Source: Chromatiales bacterium
GTDB lineage: Bacteria > Pseudomonadota > Gammaproteobacteria > Steroidobacterales > GCA-2729495
Direction: 5' to 3'
NCBI GenBank assembly: GCA_016789885.1
Contig: JAEUPZ010000018.1
Span: 1-64,000, forward strand
DNA length: 64,000 bases
Positions 55,625 through 64,000 of this stretch are shown here, piece by piece. The notes under the pieces were generated by a model. That model saw only the letters and a program-made list of their open reading frames with translations. It was not told the DNA's origin and did not search any database. The first letter of the stretch is position 1; each line of letters opens with the position of its first letter. The position numbers and the translations under genes were made by a program.

Positions 55625-58324
55625 ATGGCAGTGCGACGCGCCGAGTCCGGCGCCCTGGATGTCGAGGCCCGCGAGTGGCTCGAGTCGATCGAGTCCGTGC
55701 TGCAGGCCGATGGCCCCGAGCGGGCCAAGCAGCTGTTCCGCGCCGTCAGGGACTACCTGACCGACGCCAACGTGATCGTCGAGGACGCGACGCTCAACAC
55801 GCCCTACCGCAACACGATCCCGCTGGCCCAGCAGCCTGCCTACCCGGGCGACCTCGAGGTCGAGCAGCGCATCGAGAACATCAACCGCTGGAACGCCATG
55901 GCCATGGTGCTGCGTGCCTACGACAGCGGCACCGGCGTGGGCGGACACATCGGCACCTACGCCTCGGGCGCCACCATGCTCGAGGTGGGGCTGAACCACT
56001 TCTTCGCCAACTCGGGGCAGGACTACGGCGGCGACCTCGTCAGCATCCAGGCTCACTGCGCGCCCGGCATCTACGCCCGGGCGTTCCTCGAGGGGCGGCT
56101 CACGGCCACGCAGCTCGACAACTTCCGGCGCGAACTGCAGCCGGGCGGCGGGCTGTCGTCGTACCCCCACCCGCGGAACATGCCGGCCTTCTGGCAGCAG
56201 CCCGGGGCGTCGATGGGCCTGTCGACGCCGAGCTGCATCTACCAGGCGCGGTTCGCCAAGTACCTCGAGGCCCGCGGCCTCAAGCCCCGCAACGGCGGCA
56301 AGGTCTGGAACTTCATCGGCGACGGCGAATCCGACGAGCCCGAGGTGCTAGGCACCATCAACATCGCGGCGCGCGAGCAGCTCGACAACCTGGTGCTCGT
56401 GGTCAACTGCAACCTGCAGCGGCTCGACGGCCCGGTGCGCGGCAACGGCAAGATCATCCAGGAGCTCGAGCGCAGCTTCCGCGGCGCCGGCTGGGACGTC
56501 ATCAAGGTCATCTGGAGCGGCGAGTGGGACACCCTGTTCGCCATCGACCGGGACGGCGTCCTGCAGGCGCGCATGGAGCGGGCCGTCGACGGCGATTACC
56601 AGATGTACTCGGTCTCGAGCGGCCGCGAGGTGCGCGAGCACTGGGTCGGCAACGACGAGCGACTCGCCGACATCATGCGCGTGCTCTCCGACGAGGAGAT
56701 CCGCTGCATCAAGCGCGGCGGGCACGACCACCGCAAGATCTACGCCGCCTTCCACCGGGCCATGCAGGCCCGTGGCCGCCCCACCGCCATCCTGATCAAG
56801 ACGATCAAGGGCTACGGCATGCAGGGCTACGAGGGCTCCAACGTCGTCCACCAGAAGAAGAACCTGAGCGGCGACGAGCGCGTCGAGACGGCGCGCCGCC
56901 TCGGCATCCCGCTGCCCGACGAGGCCGCGGCGCGGGCCGACTACTTCCGCCCGGCCGGGGACAGCGAGGAGGTCCGCTACCTCAGGGCCCGCCGTGAGGC
57001 GCTCGGCGGCGCGTGGCCCGAGCGGCGGGTGGCCTGCCCGACCCTGGTGGCGCCGCCCCTCACGCTGTTCCAGGAGCAGCTGTCCGGCTCCGGCGAGCGC
57101 GGGCTGTCGACGACCATGGGCTTCGTGCGCATGCTCTCGAAGCTGATCGACGACCCGGGCCTAGGGCGCTACGTCGTGCCGATCGTTCCCGACGAGGCCC
57201 GCACCTTCGGCATGGAGGCACTGTTCCGCAAGGCCGGCATTTACTCGTCCGAGGGGCAGAAGTACCGGCCGGTCGACAGCTCGACCCTGATGCCGTACCG
57301 CGAAGCCACCGACGGCCAGATCCTGCAGGAAGGCATCTGCGAGGCCGGCGCCATGGCGTCGTTCCTCGCGGCCGGCACCGCCTACGCCGTCCACGGCGTG
57401 CCGACGATACCGTTCTACGTCTTCTACTCGATCTTCGGCTTCCAGCGCGTCGGCGACATGATCTGGAGCTGCGGCGACATGCTGTGCCGGGGCTTCCTGC
57501 TTGGCGGCACGTCGGGCCGCACGACGCTGAACGGAGAAGGGCTGCAGCACCAGGACGGCCACTCGCAGGTCATCGCCAGCACCGTGCCGAGCCTCAAGAG
57601 CTACGACCCGGCCTTCAATTACGAGCTGGCGGTAATCATCCGCGACGGCATCGAGCGCATGTACGGGCGGCACGAGAACGTCTTCTACTACATCACGATC
57701 CACAACGAGAACTACCCGATGCCGTCCATGCCCGAGGGCGTGGCCGACGGCATCGTGCGGGGCATGTACCGCTTCCGGTCTTCGCCGTCGCCAGCCGCTG
57801 CGCCGGGCCGCCGCGCCCACCTCTTCGGCAGCGGCGCAATCATGACCCAGGTGCTGGAGGCCCAGCGCCTGCTCGAAGGCTTCGGCGTGGCCGCCGACGT
57901 CTGGAGCGTGACGAGCTACAACGAGCTCTGCCGGGAGGCCCTCGCGACGGAGCGCCGCGCACTGCTGGAGCCCGCGACGGGCTCGGGCGCCATGCCCTAC
58001 GTGCAGCAGGTGCTGGCCGGCGAAGAAGGGGTCTTCGTCGCCGCCAGCGACTACATGAAGAGCCTGCCGCTCTCCATCGCCCGCTGGGTACCGGGCCGCT
58101 ACGTCGTGCTCGGCACCGACGGCTTCGGCCTCAGCGAGTCCCGTCCGGACCTGCGCAACTGGTTCGAGGTGAGCGCCGCGTACATCGCCTGGAGCGCCCT
58201 GAAGGCGCTGGCGGAAGACGGCCACTTCGCGTCCGAGGCCCTGAGAGGCGCTGCCGTCACGCTCGGCATCGACGCGGACAAGCGCGACCCGGCCACGACG
58301 GGCCCGGCCGACGCCGCGCACTGA
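55625..58324 (+). CDS. aceE: pyruvate dehydrogenase E1 component, homodimeric type
   Basis: An 899-residue E1 subunit, the size of gammaproteobacterial AceE. It has HPRNMPAFWQ and the thiamine-diphosphate motif GDGESDEPEVLG...NCNLQRLDGPVRGNGK. It is preceded by AGGAG. It decarboxylates pyruvate and passes the acetyl group to lipoyl E2. aceF (E2) and lpd (E3), which normally follow aceE, are not present within the window: PEP-CTERM genes on the other strand come next. Confidence 0.95.
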   Translation: MAVRRAESGALDVEAREWLESIESVLQADGPERAKQLFRAVRDYLTDANVIVEDATLNTPYRNTIPLAQQPAYPGDLEVEQRIENINRWNAMAMVLRAYDSGTGVGGHIGTYASGATMLEVGLNHFFANSGQDYGGDLVSIQAHCAPGIYARAFLEGRLTATQLDNFRRELQPGGGLSSYPHPRNMPAFWQQPGASMGLSTPSCIYQARFAKYLEARGLKPRNGGKVWNFIGDGESDEPEVLGTINIAAREQLDNLVLVVNCNLQRLDGPVRGNGKIIQELERSFRGAGWDVIKVIWSGEWDTLFAIDRDGVLQARMERAVDGDYQMYSVSSGREVREHWVGNDERLADIMRVLSDEEIRCIKRGGHDHRKIYAAFHRAMQARGRPTAILIKTIKGYGMQGYEGSNVVHQKKNLSGDERVETARRLGIPLPDEAAARADYFRPAGDSEEVRYLRARREALGGAWPERRVACPTLVAPPLTLFQEQLSGSGERGLSTTMGFVRMLSKLIDDPGLGRYVVPIVPDEARTFGMEALFRKAGIYSSEGQKYRPVDSSTLMPYREATDGQILQEGICEAGAMASFLAAGTAYAVHGVPTIPFYVFYSIFGFQRVGDMIWSCGDMLCRGFLLGGTSGRTTLNGEGLQHQDGHSQVIASTVPSLKSYDPAFNYELAVIIRDGIERMYGRHENVFYYITIHNENYPMPSMPEGVADGIVRGMYRFRSSPSPAAAPGRRAHLFGSGAIMTQVLEAQRLLEGFGVAADVWSVTSYNELCREALATERRALLEPATGSGAMPYVQQVLAGEEGVFVAASDYMKSLPLSIARWVPGRYVVLGTDGFGLSESRPDLRNWFEVSAAYIAWSALKALAEDGHFASEALRGAAVTLGIDADKRDPATTGPADAAH

Positions 58325-58384
58325 GGGCCGCGCCGGGGGACCGGACCTTCCGGGCCGGCCCTGGCGAAGAAAACCGGAGCGCAG

Positions 58385-58414
58385 AAAAACCAAGGGCCCC
58401 TCGCGGGGCCCTTG
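58385..58414 (-). terminator. Rho-independent terminator of PEP-CTERM gene 1
   Basis: A perfect 10-base stem CAAGGGCCCC / GGGGCCCTTG (58391-58400, 58405-58414, loop TCGC) with TTTTT following on the minus strand. It may also stop aceE transcription from the other side, although no T-run is seen on the plus strand. Confidence 0.8.
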
Positions 58415-58465
58415 TCGTCTCGTCGGGAATATCGCCGCCGGGGAGGTTCGGCGGGCAGTCGGCGA

Positions 58466-59191
58466 TCAGTCCTTGCGGGCGCGCCGCAGGCCGGCCAGCA
58501 GGCCGAGGCCGGAGGCGAAGAGCCAGGCCGCTGCCGGCACCGGCACCACCTGGGTGGTCACGCCCAGGATCATGTACTTCTTCTGGATGAACGTGAACTC
58601 GCCGGGCGCAAAGGTGAACGCGTCGATCGAGTTCTGGATCTGCAGGTTGATGTCACGGGCGATGTCGCTGAAAGCGGCTGCCGGCGTCAGCGTCGACGTC
58701 AGCACCCACTCCTGCATCTGGAAGCCCGTCGGCACCTGGTTCAGGAGGTTCTGGATGTCGGCGGTCACCTCCGGGAAGGCCGCGGACGCCGTCTCGTTGA
58801 CGCGATCGATGGCCTGGAGCCGCAGGTTCGCTGCGACCGACCCGCCGTTGATGATGCGGAAGTCGCCACCCTCGGTCAGCGTGGCGGAGGCAATCTCGCG
58901 GCTGGGGTCGATGGCGTAGACGCGGTCGAACAGGAAGGTGCCGGTGACGTTCTGGCTGCTGCCGTTGCCGGCCATGGCCAGGTAGGCCGTCGGGGTGAAC
59001 AGCACGAAGTCGCTGTTGGCCAGCAGTGCCGGCGCACCCAGGGTGGCGAGACCGGTGTTCACGGTCGCGTCGTCGTTGTACTCGTAGCACACGGTGGGGC
59101 CGCAGAGGGAAACGATGGCGGCGCTGGCCGTGAGCGGCGTGGCGGCAAGCAGCGTCAGGGCGCTGCAGGCGGCGAGGATTCGGTTGGACAT
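58466..59191 (-). CDS. PEP-CTERM exported protein 1
   Basis: A 241-residue exported protein with a signal peptide ending ASA and a C-terminal PEP-CTERM sorting signal: VPVPAAAWLFASGLGLLAGLRRARKD, containing PxPAA, a hydrophobic helix and an Arg-rich tail. The body is a beta-rich domain starting VSLCGPTVCYEYNDD with two cysteines and a FIQKKYMIL edge strand. PEP-CTERM proteins are cut by exosortase and exported to the exopolysaccharide matrix. No exosortase gene (eps/xrt) is in the window. It is a paralogue of the next gene upstream. Confidence 0.86.
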   Translation of the reverse strand: MSNRILAACSALTLLAATPLTASAAIVSLCGPTVCYEYNDDATVNTGLATLGAPALLANSDFVLFTPTAYLAMAGNGSSQNVTGTFLFDRVYAIDPSREIASATLTEGGDFRIINGGSVAANLRLQAIDRVNETASAAFPEVTADIQNLLNQVPTGFQMQEWVLTSTLTPAAAFSDIARDINLQIQNSIDAFTFAPGEFTFIQKKYMILGVTTQVVPVPAAAWLFASGLGLLAGLRRARKD

Positions 59192-59346
59192 GGCTTTGTT
59201 CCCCAGCAGTTCTCGTTGTTTGTTACTTATATCGGGGCTTGGTGGCGTCTGCATGACGCCCCGCCTCTCTTGGTACGACGGGGGCCGCTCGACCAGCGAT
59301 CCCACATAACGCCCATGGGGCGACTCTAGAACCTTGCTGCACTGGC

Positions 59347-59358
59347 TGCAACGCCATT
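59347..59358 (-). promoter_or_regulatory. shared upstream motif of PEP-CTERM gene 1
   Basis: On the minus strand AATGGCGTTGCA lies 156 bases upstream of the gene 1 start. An 11-of-12 match, AATGGCTTTGCA, is found 149 bases upstream of the paralogue (60425-60436). A regulator site or part of a distant promoter is possible. Confidence 0.4.
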
Positions 59359-59484
59359 TGGACATAAGGCGGCGCTGCCTGATGCCAGTGACTTAACGCA
59401 GCCGCATTATTTCCTGGCCCCGGGCGCTCCGTCGCCTGTGGATCAAGGCACGCTCCGGCGAGGATCCCCGACTTCCAGGCCCCC

Positions 59485-59512
59485 AAAAAACAAACGCCCC
59501 GAAGGGCGTTTG
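59485..59512 (-). terminator. Rho-independent terminator of PEP-CTERM gene 2
   Basis: CAAACGCCC / GGGCGTTTG stem (59491-59499, 59504-59512, loop CGAA) followed by TTTTTT on the minus strand. It insulates the two paralogues. The rest of the 347-base gap 59192-59538 holds the shared motif and no gene. Confidence 0.88.
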
Positions 59513-59538
59513 TCTGGGGACGCTAGACCTGCCGGATG

Positions 59539-60276
59539 TCAGGCAGAAACCGCCTTGCGCCGGAGGAAGCCGAGACCCACGAGGCCCGAGCCGAACAGCA
59601 GGGCCGCAGCCGGCACCGGCACGATGCTCGTCGTGGTGATGACCAGCTTCTTCTGGATGAAGGCGGACTGGCCGGGCGCGAAGGTGAACGCGTCGAGCAG
59701 GTTCTGGATCTGCAGGTCGACGACGCTCGCCAGGTCCTGGAAGACCGCGGCCGGGCTGATGGACGCCGTCAGGTTCCAGTTGGCGGGCGTGACGCCCGTC
59801 GGGGTGCCCGTGTTGAAATTCGCGATCGGGTTCGTCACGGCGACCTGCGGGAAGAGCCCGCCGCCATCGTTCACCCGGTCGACGCTCTGCAGGCGGATCG
59901 ACGAGCTGACGATGCCACCGTTGATGATGCGGTAGTCGCCCGACTCGCTGACGGTGATGTCGAGGATCTCGGCACCGTTCTTCGTGTAGACGCGCGAGAA
60001 CTGGAACACCGACTTGACGGTCTGGAAACTGCCGTTGGCTGCCGTGGCCGAGAACGCGGTCGGCGTGAAGACGAGGGAATCACTGCCGGTGAGCAGCGAC
60101 GGCGCGCCGAACAGCGTGATGCCACTGTTGACGGCGGCGTTGTTGTCGTACTCGTAGCAGACGTTCGGACCGCACAGGGTCACCAGCGCAGCTTCGGCCG
60201 GCGCGGCACCCAGAAGGGCGGTGGCGAGCAGGCCCGGCACGGCGAGCCCGTTAACGATGGAGCGGATATTGGTCAC
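59539..60276 (-). CDS. PEP-CTERM exported protein 2
   Basis: A 245-residue paralogue of PEP-CTERM protein 1. The start is a GTG with GGGGGA 8 bases upstream. Signal peptide ends AEA; the body begins VTLCGPNVCYEYDNNAAVNSG, has matching FTPTAFSA and FIQKKLVI strands, and the C-terminus is VPVPAAALLFGSGLVGLGFLRRK. The two share the LCGPxVCYEY start, length and strand order, so they arose by tandem duplication. They may bind similar ligands or form a matrix pair; the function of this domain is not known to me. Confidence 0.86.
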   Translation of the reverse strand: MTNIRSIVNGLAVPGLLATALLGAAPAEAALVTLCGPNVCYEYDNNAAVNSGITLFGAPSLLTGSDSLVFTPTAFSATAANGSFQTVKSVFQFSRVYTKNGAEILDITVSESGDYRIINGGIVSSSIRLQSVDRVNDGGGLFPQVAVTNPIANFNTGTPTGVTPANWNLTASISPAAVFQDLASVVDLQIQNLLDAFTFAPGQSAFIQKKLVITTTSIVPVPAAALLFGSGLVGLGFLRRKAVSA

Positions 60277-60424
60277 TGTTGCGTCCCCCGCATCAGGCCT
60301 CGGTCCCGGTTGCCCGGTGGTTGACCTGCTGCATTGTTGGTTTGTTGTTGGTCTGGCGCTTCTTATGTACTGCTGTCGGCTACCCACTAGCAGTGACGTG
60401 ATGGTAGTCCGGGATCAGGTTAAA

Positions 60425-60436
60425 TGCAAAGCCATT
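60425..60436 (-). promoter_or_regulatory. shared upstream motif of PEP-CTERM gene 2
   Basis: AATGGCTTTGCA on the minus strand, 149 bases upstream of the gene 2 start, inside an AT-rich island (60410-60475) in otherwise GC-rich DNA. A GG-N10-GC pair (TGGGTAGCCGACAGC) lies nearer the gene and vaguely resembles a sigma-54 promoter. Confidence 0.4.
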
Positions 60437-60552
60437 AATTACATAATTCAACCAGTTAACAATAATCGCCGCCCGGGCGGCGCCCGGCGCTGATCGCCGC
60501 CGCGGGACCGGTATCCTACCGCCTCACGATCACCCGCTGAAACAGGGTCCCC

Positions 60553-62088
60553 ATGCCTGCCGCCAGCCTGTTTGACCACTTCGTGGCCGCCCATGGGAGC
60601 GCCCCGGAACGGATCCTCCTGGAAGACGGCTCCGGCACGGGCTGGACCGGCGCGATGGCCGATGCGCAGAGCGCCCGCCTGGCCCGGCGGCTCGCCGAGC
60701 TGGGCTGCCGGCCGGGCGATCGAGTCCTGCTCCAGGCGGCCTCTTCGCCGGCCTGGCTCTGGGTGTACCTCGCCTGCCTCCGGTCCGGGTACGTCATCGT
60801 CCCGGTCAGCGCCGATTACACCGGTGCCGAACTGCGCTACTTCCTCCTCGACGCCGAGCCCGCCGTGGCGCTGGCGGACCCGCCGCGACTGGAGCAGCTC
60901 CGGTCGGCGGCCGCCGGGCTGCCGGTGCACGTGGACTCGCTCGAGGCACTCGATGCCGCAGCCCGCGACGGCGCGCCGGCCGACGCGCCGGGCCCCAGCA
61001 CCGGCGACCTCGCGGCCCTCCTCTACAGCTCCGGCACCACCGGCCGGCCGAAGGGCGCGCGCCTGTCGAACGCCAACCTGGTCGCCAACGCCCTGACGCT
61101 TGCCGACGCCTGGGGCTTCTCGCCGGGGGACCGCCTGCTGCACGCCCTGCCGCTCCACCATGCCCATGGCCTCTTCGTCGCCGTCGGCACGGCCCTCGTG
61201 GCCGGCGCCCGCATAATGCTGCGCCCGAAGTTCGACGCCGCCGACATCGTCGCGCAGCTGCCCCGGTGCACGGTGTTCATGGGCGTGCCGACGCACTACA
61301 CGCGGTTGCTGGCCGAGCCCGGGCTGACGCCGCAGGCCTGCGCAGGCGTGCGCCTGTTCGTCTCCGGCTCAGCCCCTCTTGGCGCAGCCCTGCATGCGCA
61401 GTTCGCCGCCGCCACCGGCCACCGCATCCTCGAGCGCTACGGCATGACCGAAACCCTGATGCTCACGTCGAACCCGCTCCACGGGGAGCGGCGTCCGGGC
61501 ACCGTCGGCCGGCCACTGCCGGGGGTCGATGTGCGCATCGGCGACGGCAGCGGGGTCTCGCTGGCCACCGGCGCCACGGGGGAGGTTGAAGTGCGGGGGC
61601 CCAGCGTCACGGATGGCTACTGGCGGCAGCCCGCGCAGTCGGCGGCCGCGCTGACGCCCGATGGCTGGTTCCGCACCGGCGACCTCGGCCAGCTCAGTGC
61701 GGACGGCTACCTGACCATCGTCGGCCGCAGCAAGGATCTCGTCATCACCGGCGGGCTCAACGTCTACCCCCGGGAGGTCGAACTGGTCCTCGACGCCCTG
61801 CCCGGCATCGCCGAGTCCGCCGTCGTCGGGGTGCCGCACCCGGACTTCGGCGAGGCCGTCGTCGCGGTCGTCGTCCCAGCCACGGAGCCGGCGCCCAGCG
61901 CCGACGCGCTGCTGGCCGCGGCCCGCCGCCAGCTGGCCGGTTACAAGACGCCAAAGCGGGTATTCTTCGCCCCCGTCCTGCCCCGCAATGCCCTCGGCAA
62001 GGTCCGCAAGGCGGAACTCCGGGAGCGCTATCGCGACGCATTCGCCGGCGGGGAACCATCCACCGCCACAGCGAGTCGACCCGCGTGA
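60553..62088 (+). CDS. AMP-dependent acyl-CoA synthetase (malonyl-CoA synthetase MatB-like)
   Basis: A 511-residue ANL-superfamily ligase with the P-loop YSSGTTGRPKGA, ERYGMTETLM, the GWFRTGDLG hinge and the catalytic lysine near GKVRKAELRE. Length and spacing match MatB-type dicarboxylate-CoA ligases, which activate malonate or methylmalonate. Its start lies next to the AT-rich region upstream of the PEP-CTERM genes. It overlaps the CitE-like lyase as GTGA, followed closely by methylmalonyl-CoA mutase, which supports a dicarboxylic acyl-CoA substrate such as methylmalonate or itaconate. Confidence 0.78.
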   Translation: MPAASLFDHFVAAHGSAPERILLEDGSGTGWTGAMADAQSARLARRLAELGCRPGDRVLLQAASSPAWLWVYLACLRSGYVIVPVSADYTGAELRYFLLDAEPAVALADPPRLEQLRSAAAGLPVHVDSLEALDAAARDGAPADAPGPSTGDLAALLYSSGTTGRPKGARLSNANLVANALTLADAWGFSPGDRLLHALPLHHAHGLFVAVGTALVAGARIMLRPKFDAADIVAQLPRCTVFMGVPTHYTRLLAEPGLTPQACAGVRLFVSGSAPLGAALHAQFAAATGHRILERYGMTETLMLTSNPLHGERRPGTVGRPLPGVDVRIGDGSGVSLATGATGEVEVRGPSVTDGYWRQPAQSAAALTPDGWFRTGDLGQLSADGYLTIVGRSKDLVITGGLNVYPREVELVLDALPGIAESAVVGVPHPDFGEAVVAVVVPATEPAPSADALLAAARRQLAGYKTPKRVFFAPVLPRNALGKVRKAELRERYRDAFAGGEPSTATASRPA

Positions 62089-62954
62089 CCAGCGTTGCCC
62101 TGCCCCGCCTGCGCCGCTCCGTCCTCTACGTGCCAGGGGCCAATGCCCGGGCCATCGCCAAGGCCCGCATGCTGCCGGCCGACGTCGTGATCCTCGACCT
62201 CGAAGACGCCGTGCTGCCCGAGGCCAAGGTCGCGGCCCGGGAGGCGGTCATCGCCGCGGCCGCCGGCGGCGGGTTCCGGGCCGGCGAGGTCGTCGTCCGG
62301 ATCAACGGCCTCGACACGCCCTGGGGCCGCGCCGACCTGGCCGCGGCCGGCGCCTCGGGCGCCGACGCGATCCTGCTGCCGAAGGTGCGGGGACCGGCCG
62401 ACGTGGCCGCGGCCGAGGCCGTGCTCGCCACGGGGGGATTCCGCCAGCGGCTGTGGCTCATGGCCGAGACGCCGGCCGCCATCGTGCGCATGGACGCCAT
62501 CGCGGCAGCCAGCCCGCGGCTTGCGGCCATCGTCATGGGCACCGCAGACCTCGCGGCGGCGCTGCGCGTGCCCGGGGGTGCCAGCAGCCCGGCACTCGCG
62601 CCGGCCGGGGCCCTGGCGCTGCTGGCGGCCCGCACCCACGGCCTTGATATAATTTCAGGGATTTACCCCGACCTGGCCGACGCCGCGGGCTTCGCAGCAG
62701 CGTGCTGCGCAGACCGGGCCGCCGGCTTCGACGGCAAGACCCTGATCCATCCGGGCCAGGTCGACACGGCCAACGAGACCTTCGGCGTCAGCGACGCAGA
62801 CGCCGCGGCTGCGGCTGCGCTGGTCACCGCCTGGGACGAGGCCGCCGCCCGCGGCAGCGGCATTGCGGTCGTCGACGGACGGATGGTGGAACGCCTGCAC
62901 GCCGACGAAGCCCGCCGGCTGCTGGCCCTGCACGCCGCCGCACGGCACGCCTGA
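62085..62954 (+). CDS. CitE/HpcH-family acyl-CoA lyase
   Basis: A 289-residue TIM barrel of the citrate-lyase-beta/malyl-CoA lyase family. It has SVLYVPGANARAI, the metal-binding DVVILDLEDAV, WLMAETPAAIV (Glu) and DGKTLIHPGQV near residue 225. Relatives cleave malyl-CoA, beta-methylmalyl-CoA or citramalyl-CoA. It starts with GTG overlapping the synthetase stop and precedes methylmalonyl-CoA mutase by 11 bases. Citramalyl-CoA lyase activity is a plausible choice because it removes an inhibitor of the B12-dependent mutase, but this is inference. Confidence 0.83.
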   Translation: MTSVALPRLRRSVLYVPGANARAIAKARMLPADVVILDLEDAVLPEAKVAAREAVIAAAAGGGFRAGEVVVRINGLDTPWGRADLAAAGASGADAILLPKVRGPADVAAAEAVLATGGFRQRLWLMAETPAAIVRMDAIAAASPRLAAIVMGTADLAAALRVPGGASSPALAPAGALALLAARTHGLDIISGIYPDLADAAGFAAACCADRAAGFDGKTLIHPGQVDTANETFGVSDADAAAAAALVTAWDEAAARGSGIAVVDGRMVERLHADEARRLLALHAAARHA

Positions 62955-62965
62955 GGACCTGATCG

Positions 62966-64000
62966 ATGGCTGACTTCCCCGCACGCACCCCGGCCGACTG
63001 GCAGCGGCTGGCCACCCGCGAGCTCAAGGGCAAGGACCCGGCGAGCCTCGCCTGGAACACGCCCGAAGGCATCGCCGTCAAGCCGCTTTATACGGCGGCC
63101 GACCTCGCCGGACTCGAGCACGTCAACACGATGCCGGGATTCGCGCCCTTCGTGCGCGGCCCCAAGGCCACGATGTACGCCGGGCGGCCGTGGACGGTGC
63201 GCCAGTACGCCGGCTTCTCGACGGCCGAAGAGTCGAACGCCTTCTACCGCCGCAACCTGGCGGCCGGCCAGACGGGGCTGTCGGTCGCCTTCGACCTGCC
63301 GACCCACCGCGGCTATGACTCGGACCACCCGCGGGTCGTCGGCGACGTCGGCAAGGCGGGTGTGGCCATCGACTCCGTCGAGGACATGAAGATCCTCTTC
63401 GACGGCATCCCCCTCGACAGGATGTCGGTATCGATGACCATGAACGGCGCCGTGCTGCCGGTCATGGCCATGTTCATCGTCGCCGCCGAGGAGCAGGGCG
63501 TCGCCCAGGCGAAGCTCAACGGCACGCTGCAGAACGACATCCTCAAGGAGTTCATGGTCCGGAACACCTACATCTACCCCCCCGGACCATCCATGCGCAT
63601 CGTCGCCGACATCATCGGCTACACGGCGCGCCACATGCCCAAATTCAACCCGATCTCCATCTCCGGCTACCACATGCAGGAGGCCGGGGCGACCTGCGTG
63701 CAGGAACTCGGCTACACCCTGGCCGACGGCATCGAGTACGTCCGCGCGGCGCTGGCGAGCGGCCTGAAGGTCGACGAGTTCGCGCCGCGCCTGTCGTTCT
63801 TCTTCGGCATCGGCATGAACTTCTTCATGGAGGTCGCGAAGCTGCGGGCCGCGCGGCTGCTGTGGGCGGAGCTGATGCAGCAGTTCTTCGCGCCGTCTGA
63901 CCCGCAGTCCCTGATGCTGCGCACCCACTGCCAGACGTCCGGCGTCAGCCTGACGAGCAAGGACCCGTACAACAACGTCATCCGCACCACCATCGAGGCG
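62966..64000 (+). CDS. methylmalonyl-CoA mutase large subunit, 5' part
   Basis: 345 residues are visible before the window ends. They match the substrate-binding TIM barrel of methylmalonyl-CoA mutase: [51 protein letters not shown] and [22 protein letters not shown]. The B12-binding domain would lie beyond the edge. It interconverts methylmalonyl-CoA and succinyl-CoA. Close spacing to the lyase and synthetase indicates one operon. Ethylmalonyl-CoA mutase or a related mutase cannot be excluded from this part alone. Confidence 0.9.
   Translation, partial: MADFPARTPADWQRLATRELKGKDPASLAWNTPEGIAVKPLYTAADLAGLEHVNTMPGFAPFVRGPKATMYAGRPWTVRQYAGFSTAEESNAFYRRNLAAGQTGLSVAFDLPTHRGYDSDHPRVVGDVGKAGVAIDSVEDMKILFDGIPLDRMSVSMTMNGAVLPVMAMFIVAAEEQGVAQAKLNGTLQNDILKEFMVRNTYIYPPGPSMRIVADIIGYTARHMPKFNPISISGYHMQEAGATCVQELGYTLADGIEYVRAALASGLKVDEFAPRLSFFFGIGMNFFMEVAKLRAARLLWAELMQQFFAPSDPQSLMLRTHCQTSGVSLTSKDPYNNVIRTTIEA

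Noticed and set aside
60340..60380. Sigma-54 promoter for PEP-CTERM gene 2
   Set aside because: Only the GG and GC dinucleotides fit; the rest of the -24/-12 consensus is poor, so it was mentioned but not called.

Overview
This is a GC-rich bacterial chromosome segment, most likely from a gammaproteobacterium. The evidence is the conserved block rpsT / murJ-ribF-ileS-lspA, the obgE-rpmA-rplU / ispB arrangement, a homodimeric-type aceE, a YgiQ-family radical SAM protein, type IV minor pilins of the fimT-pilVWXY1E type, and PEP-CTERM exported proteins. Genus cannot be fixed from the sequence alone. No insertion sequences, prophage genes or CRISPR arrays were seen. Coding is dense and many genes overlap by ATGA or GTGA.

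Region 1 (1-8013, minus strand) is one tightly coupled operon for 2-aminoethylphosphonate (AEP): a PhyH dioxygenase, PEP mutase fused to a nucleotidyltransferase, phosphonopyruvate decarboxylase, an AEP transaminase and a stand-alone nucleotidyltransferase. It continues into a small YLDP membrane protein, an FkbM methyltransferase, a CDP-glycerol glycerophosphotransferase homologue and the start of a YejM-like membrane protein. It reads as a pathway that makes CMP-AEP, perhaps hydroxylated, and attaches it to a cell-surface polymer or lipid. Region 2 (8068-18501) holds an MliC-like lysozyme inhibitor and a catabolic-looking cluster: a KRCGH-type lyase, a LeuC/LeuD-like hydratase, a UbiD decarboxylase, a membrane protein and a tandem alpha/beta hydrolase without a normal nucleophile. 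A divergent SDR and a UbiX prenyl-FMN synthase lie next to it, followed by MOSC and GST genes.

Region 3 (18511-27739, plus strand) contains a TolB-propeller/amidohydrolase, TerC, YgiQ, an alpha/beta hydrolase, HupE/UreJ, a membrane protein and a GNAT acetyltransferase. Region 4 (27755-33547) has tRNA-Thr, a cysteine-free Fur-family regulator with two palindromes upstream, and the minor pilin operon fimT-pilV-pilW-pilX-pilY1-pilE with a short PilY1. Region 5 (33525-43082) is housekeeping: lspA, ileS, ribF, murJ, rpsT, obgE, rpmA, rplU, ispB and tRNA-Pro.

Region 6 (43098-51242) has a major facilitator fused to a cytochrome c domain, a membrane protein paralogous to the one in Region 2, an OmpA-family porin, a large secreted Ig-like repeat protein with a C-terminal sorting signal, a methyltransferase and an exported cytochrome c. 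Region 7 (51408-64000) has nadA-nadB, a Tat-exported FMN alpha-hydroxyacid dehydrogenase, aceE without its partner subunits, two paralogous PEP-CTERM proteins, and an acyl-CoA synthetase / CitE-like lyase / methylmalonyl-CoA mutase operon that runs off the end. Starts were chosen by reading frame, overlap with the upstream stop and visible Shine-Dalgarno sequences; functions are family-level inferences.
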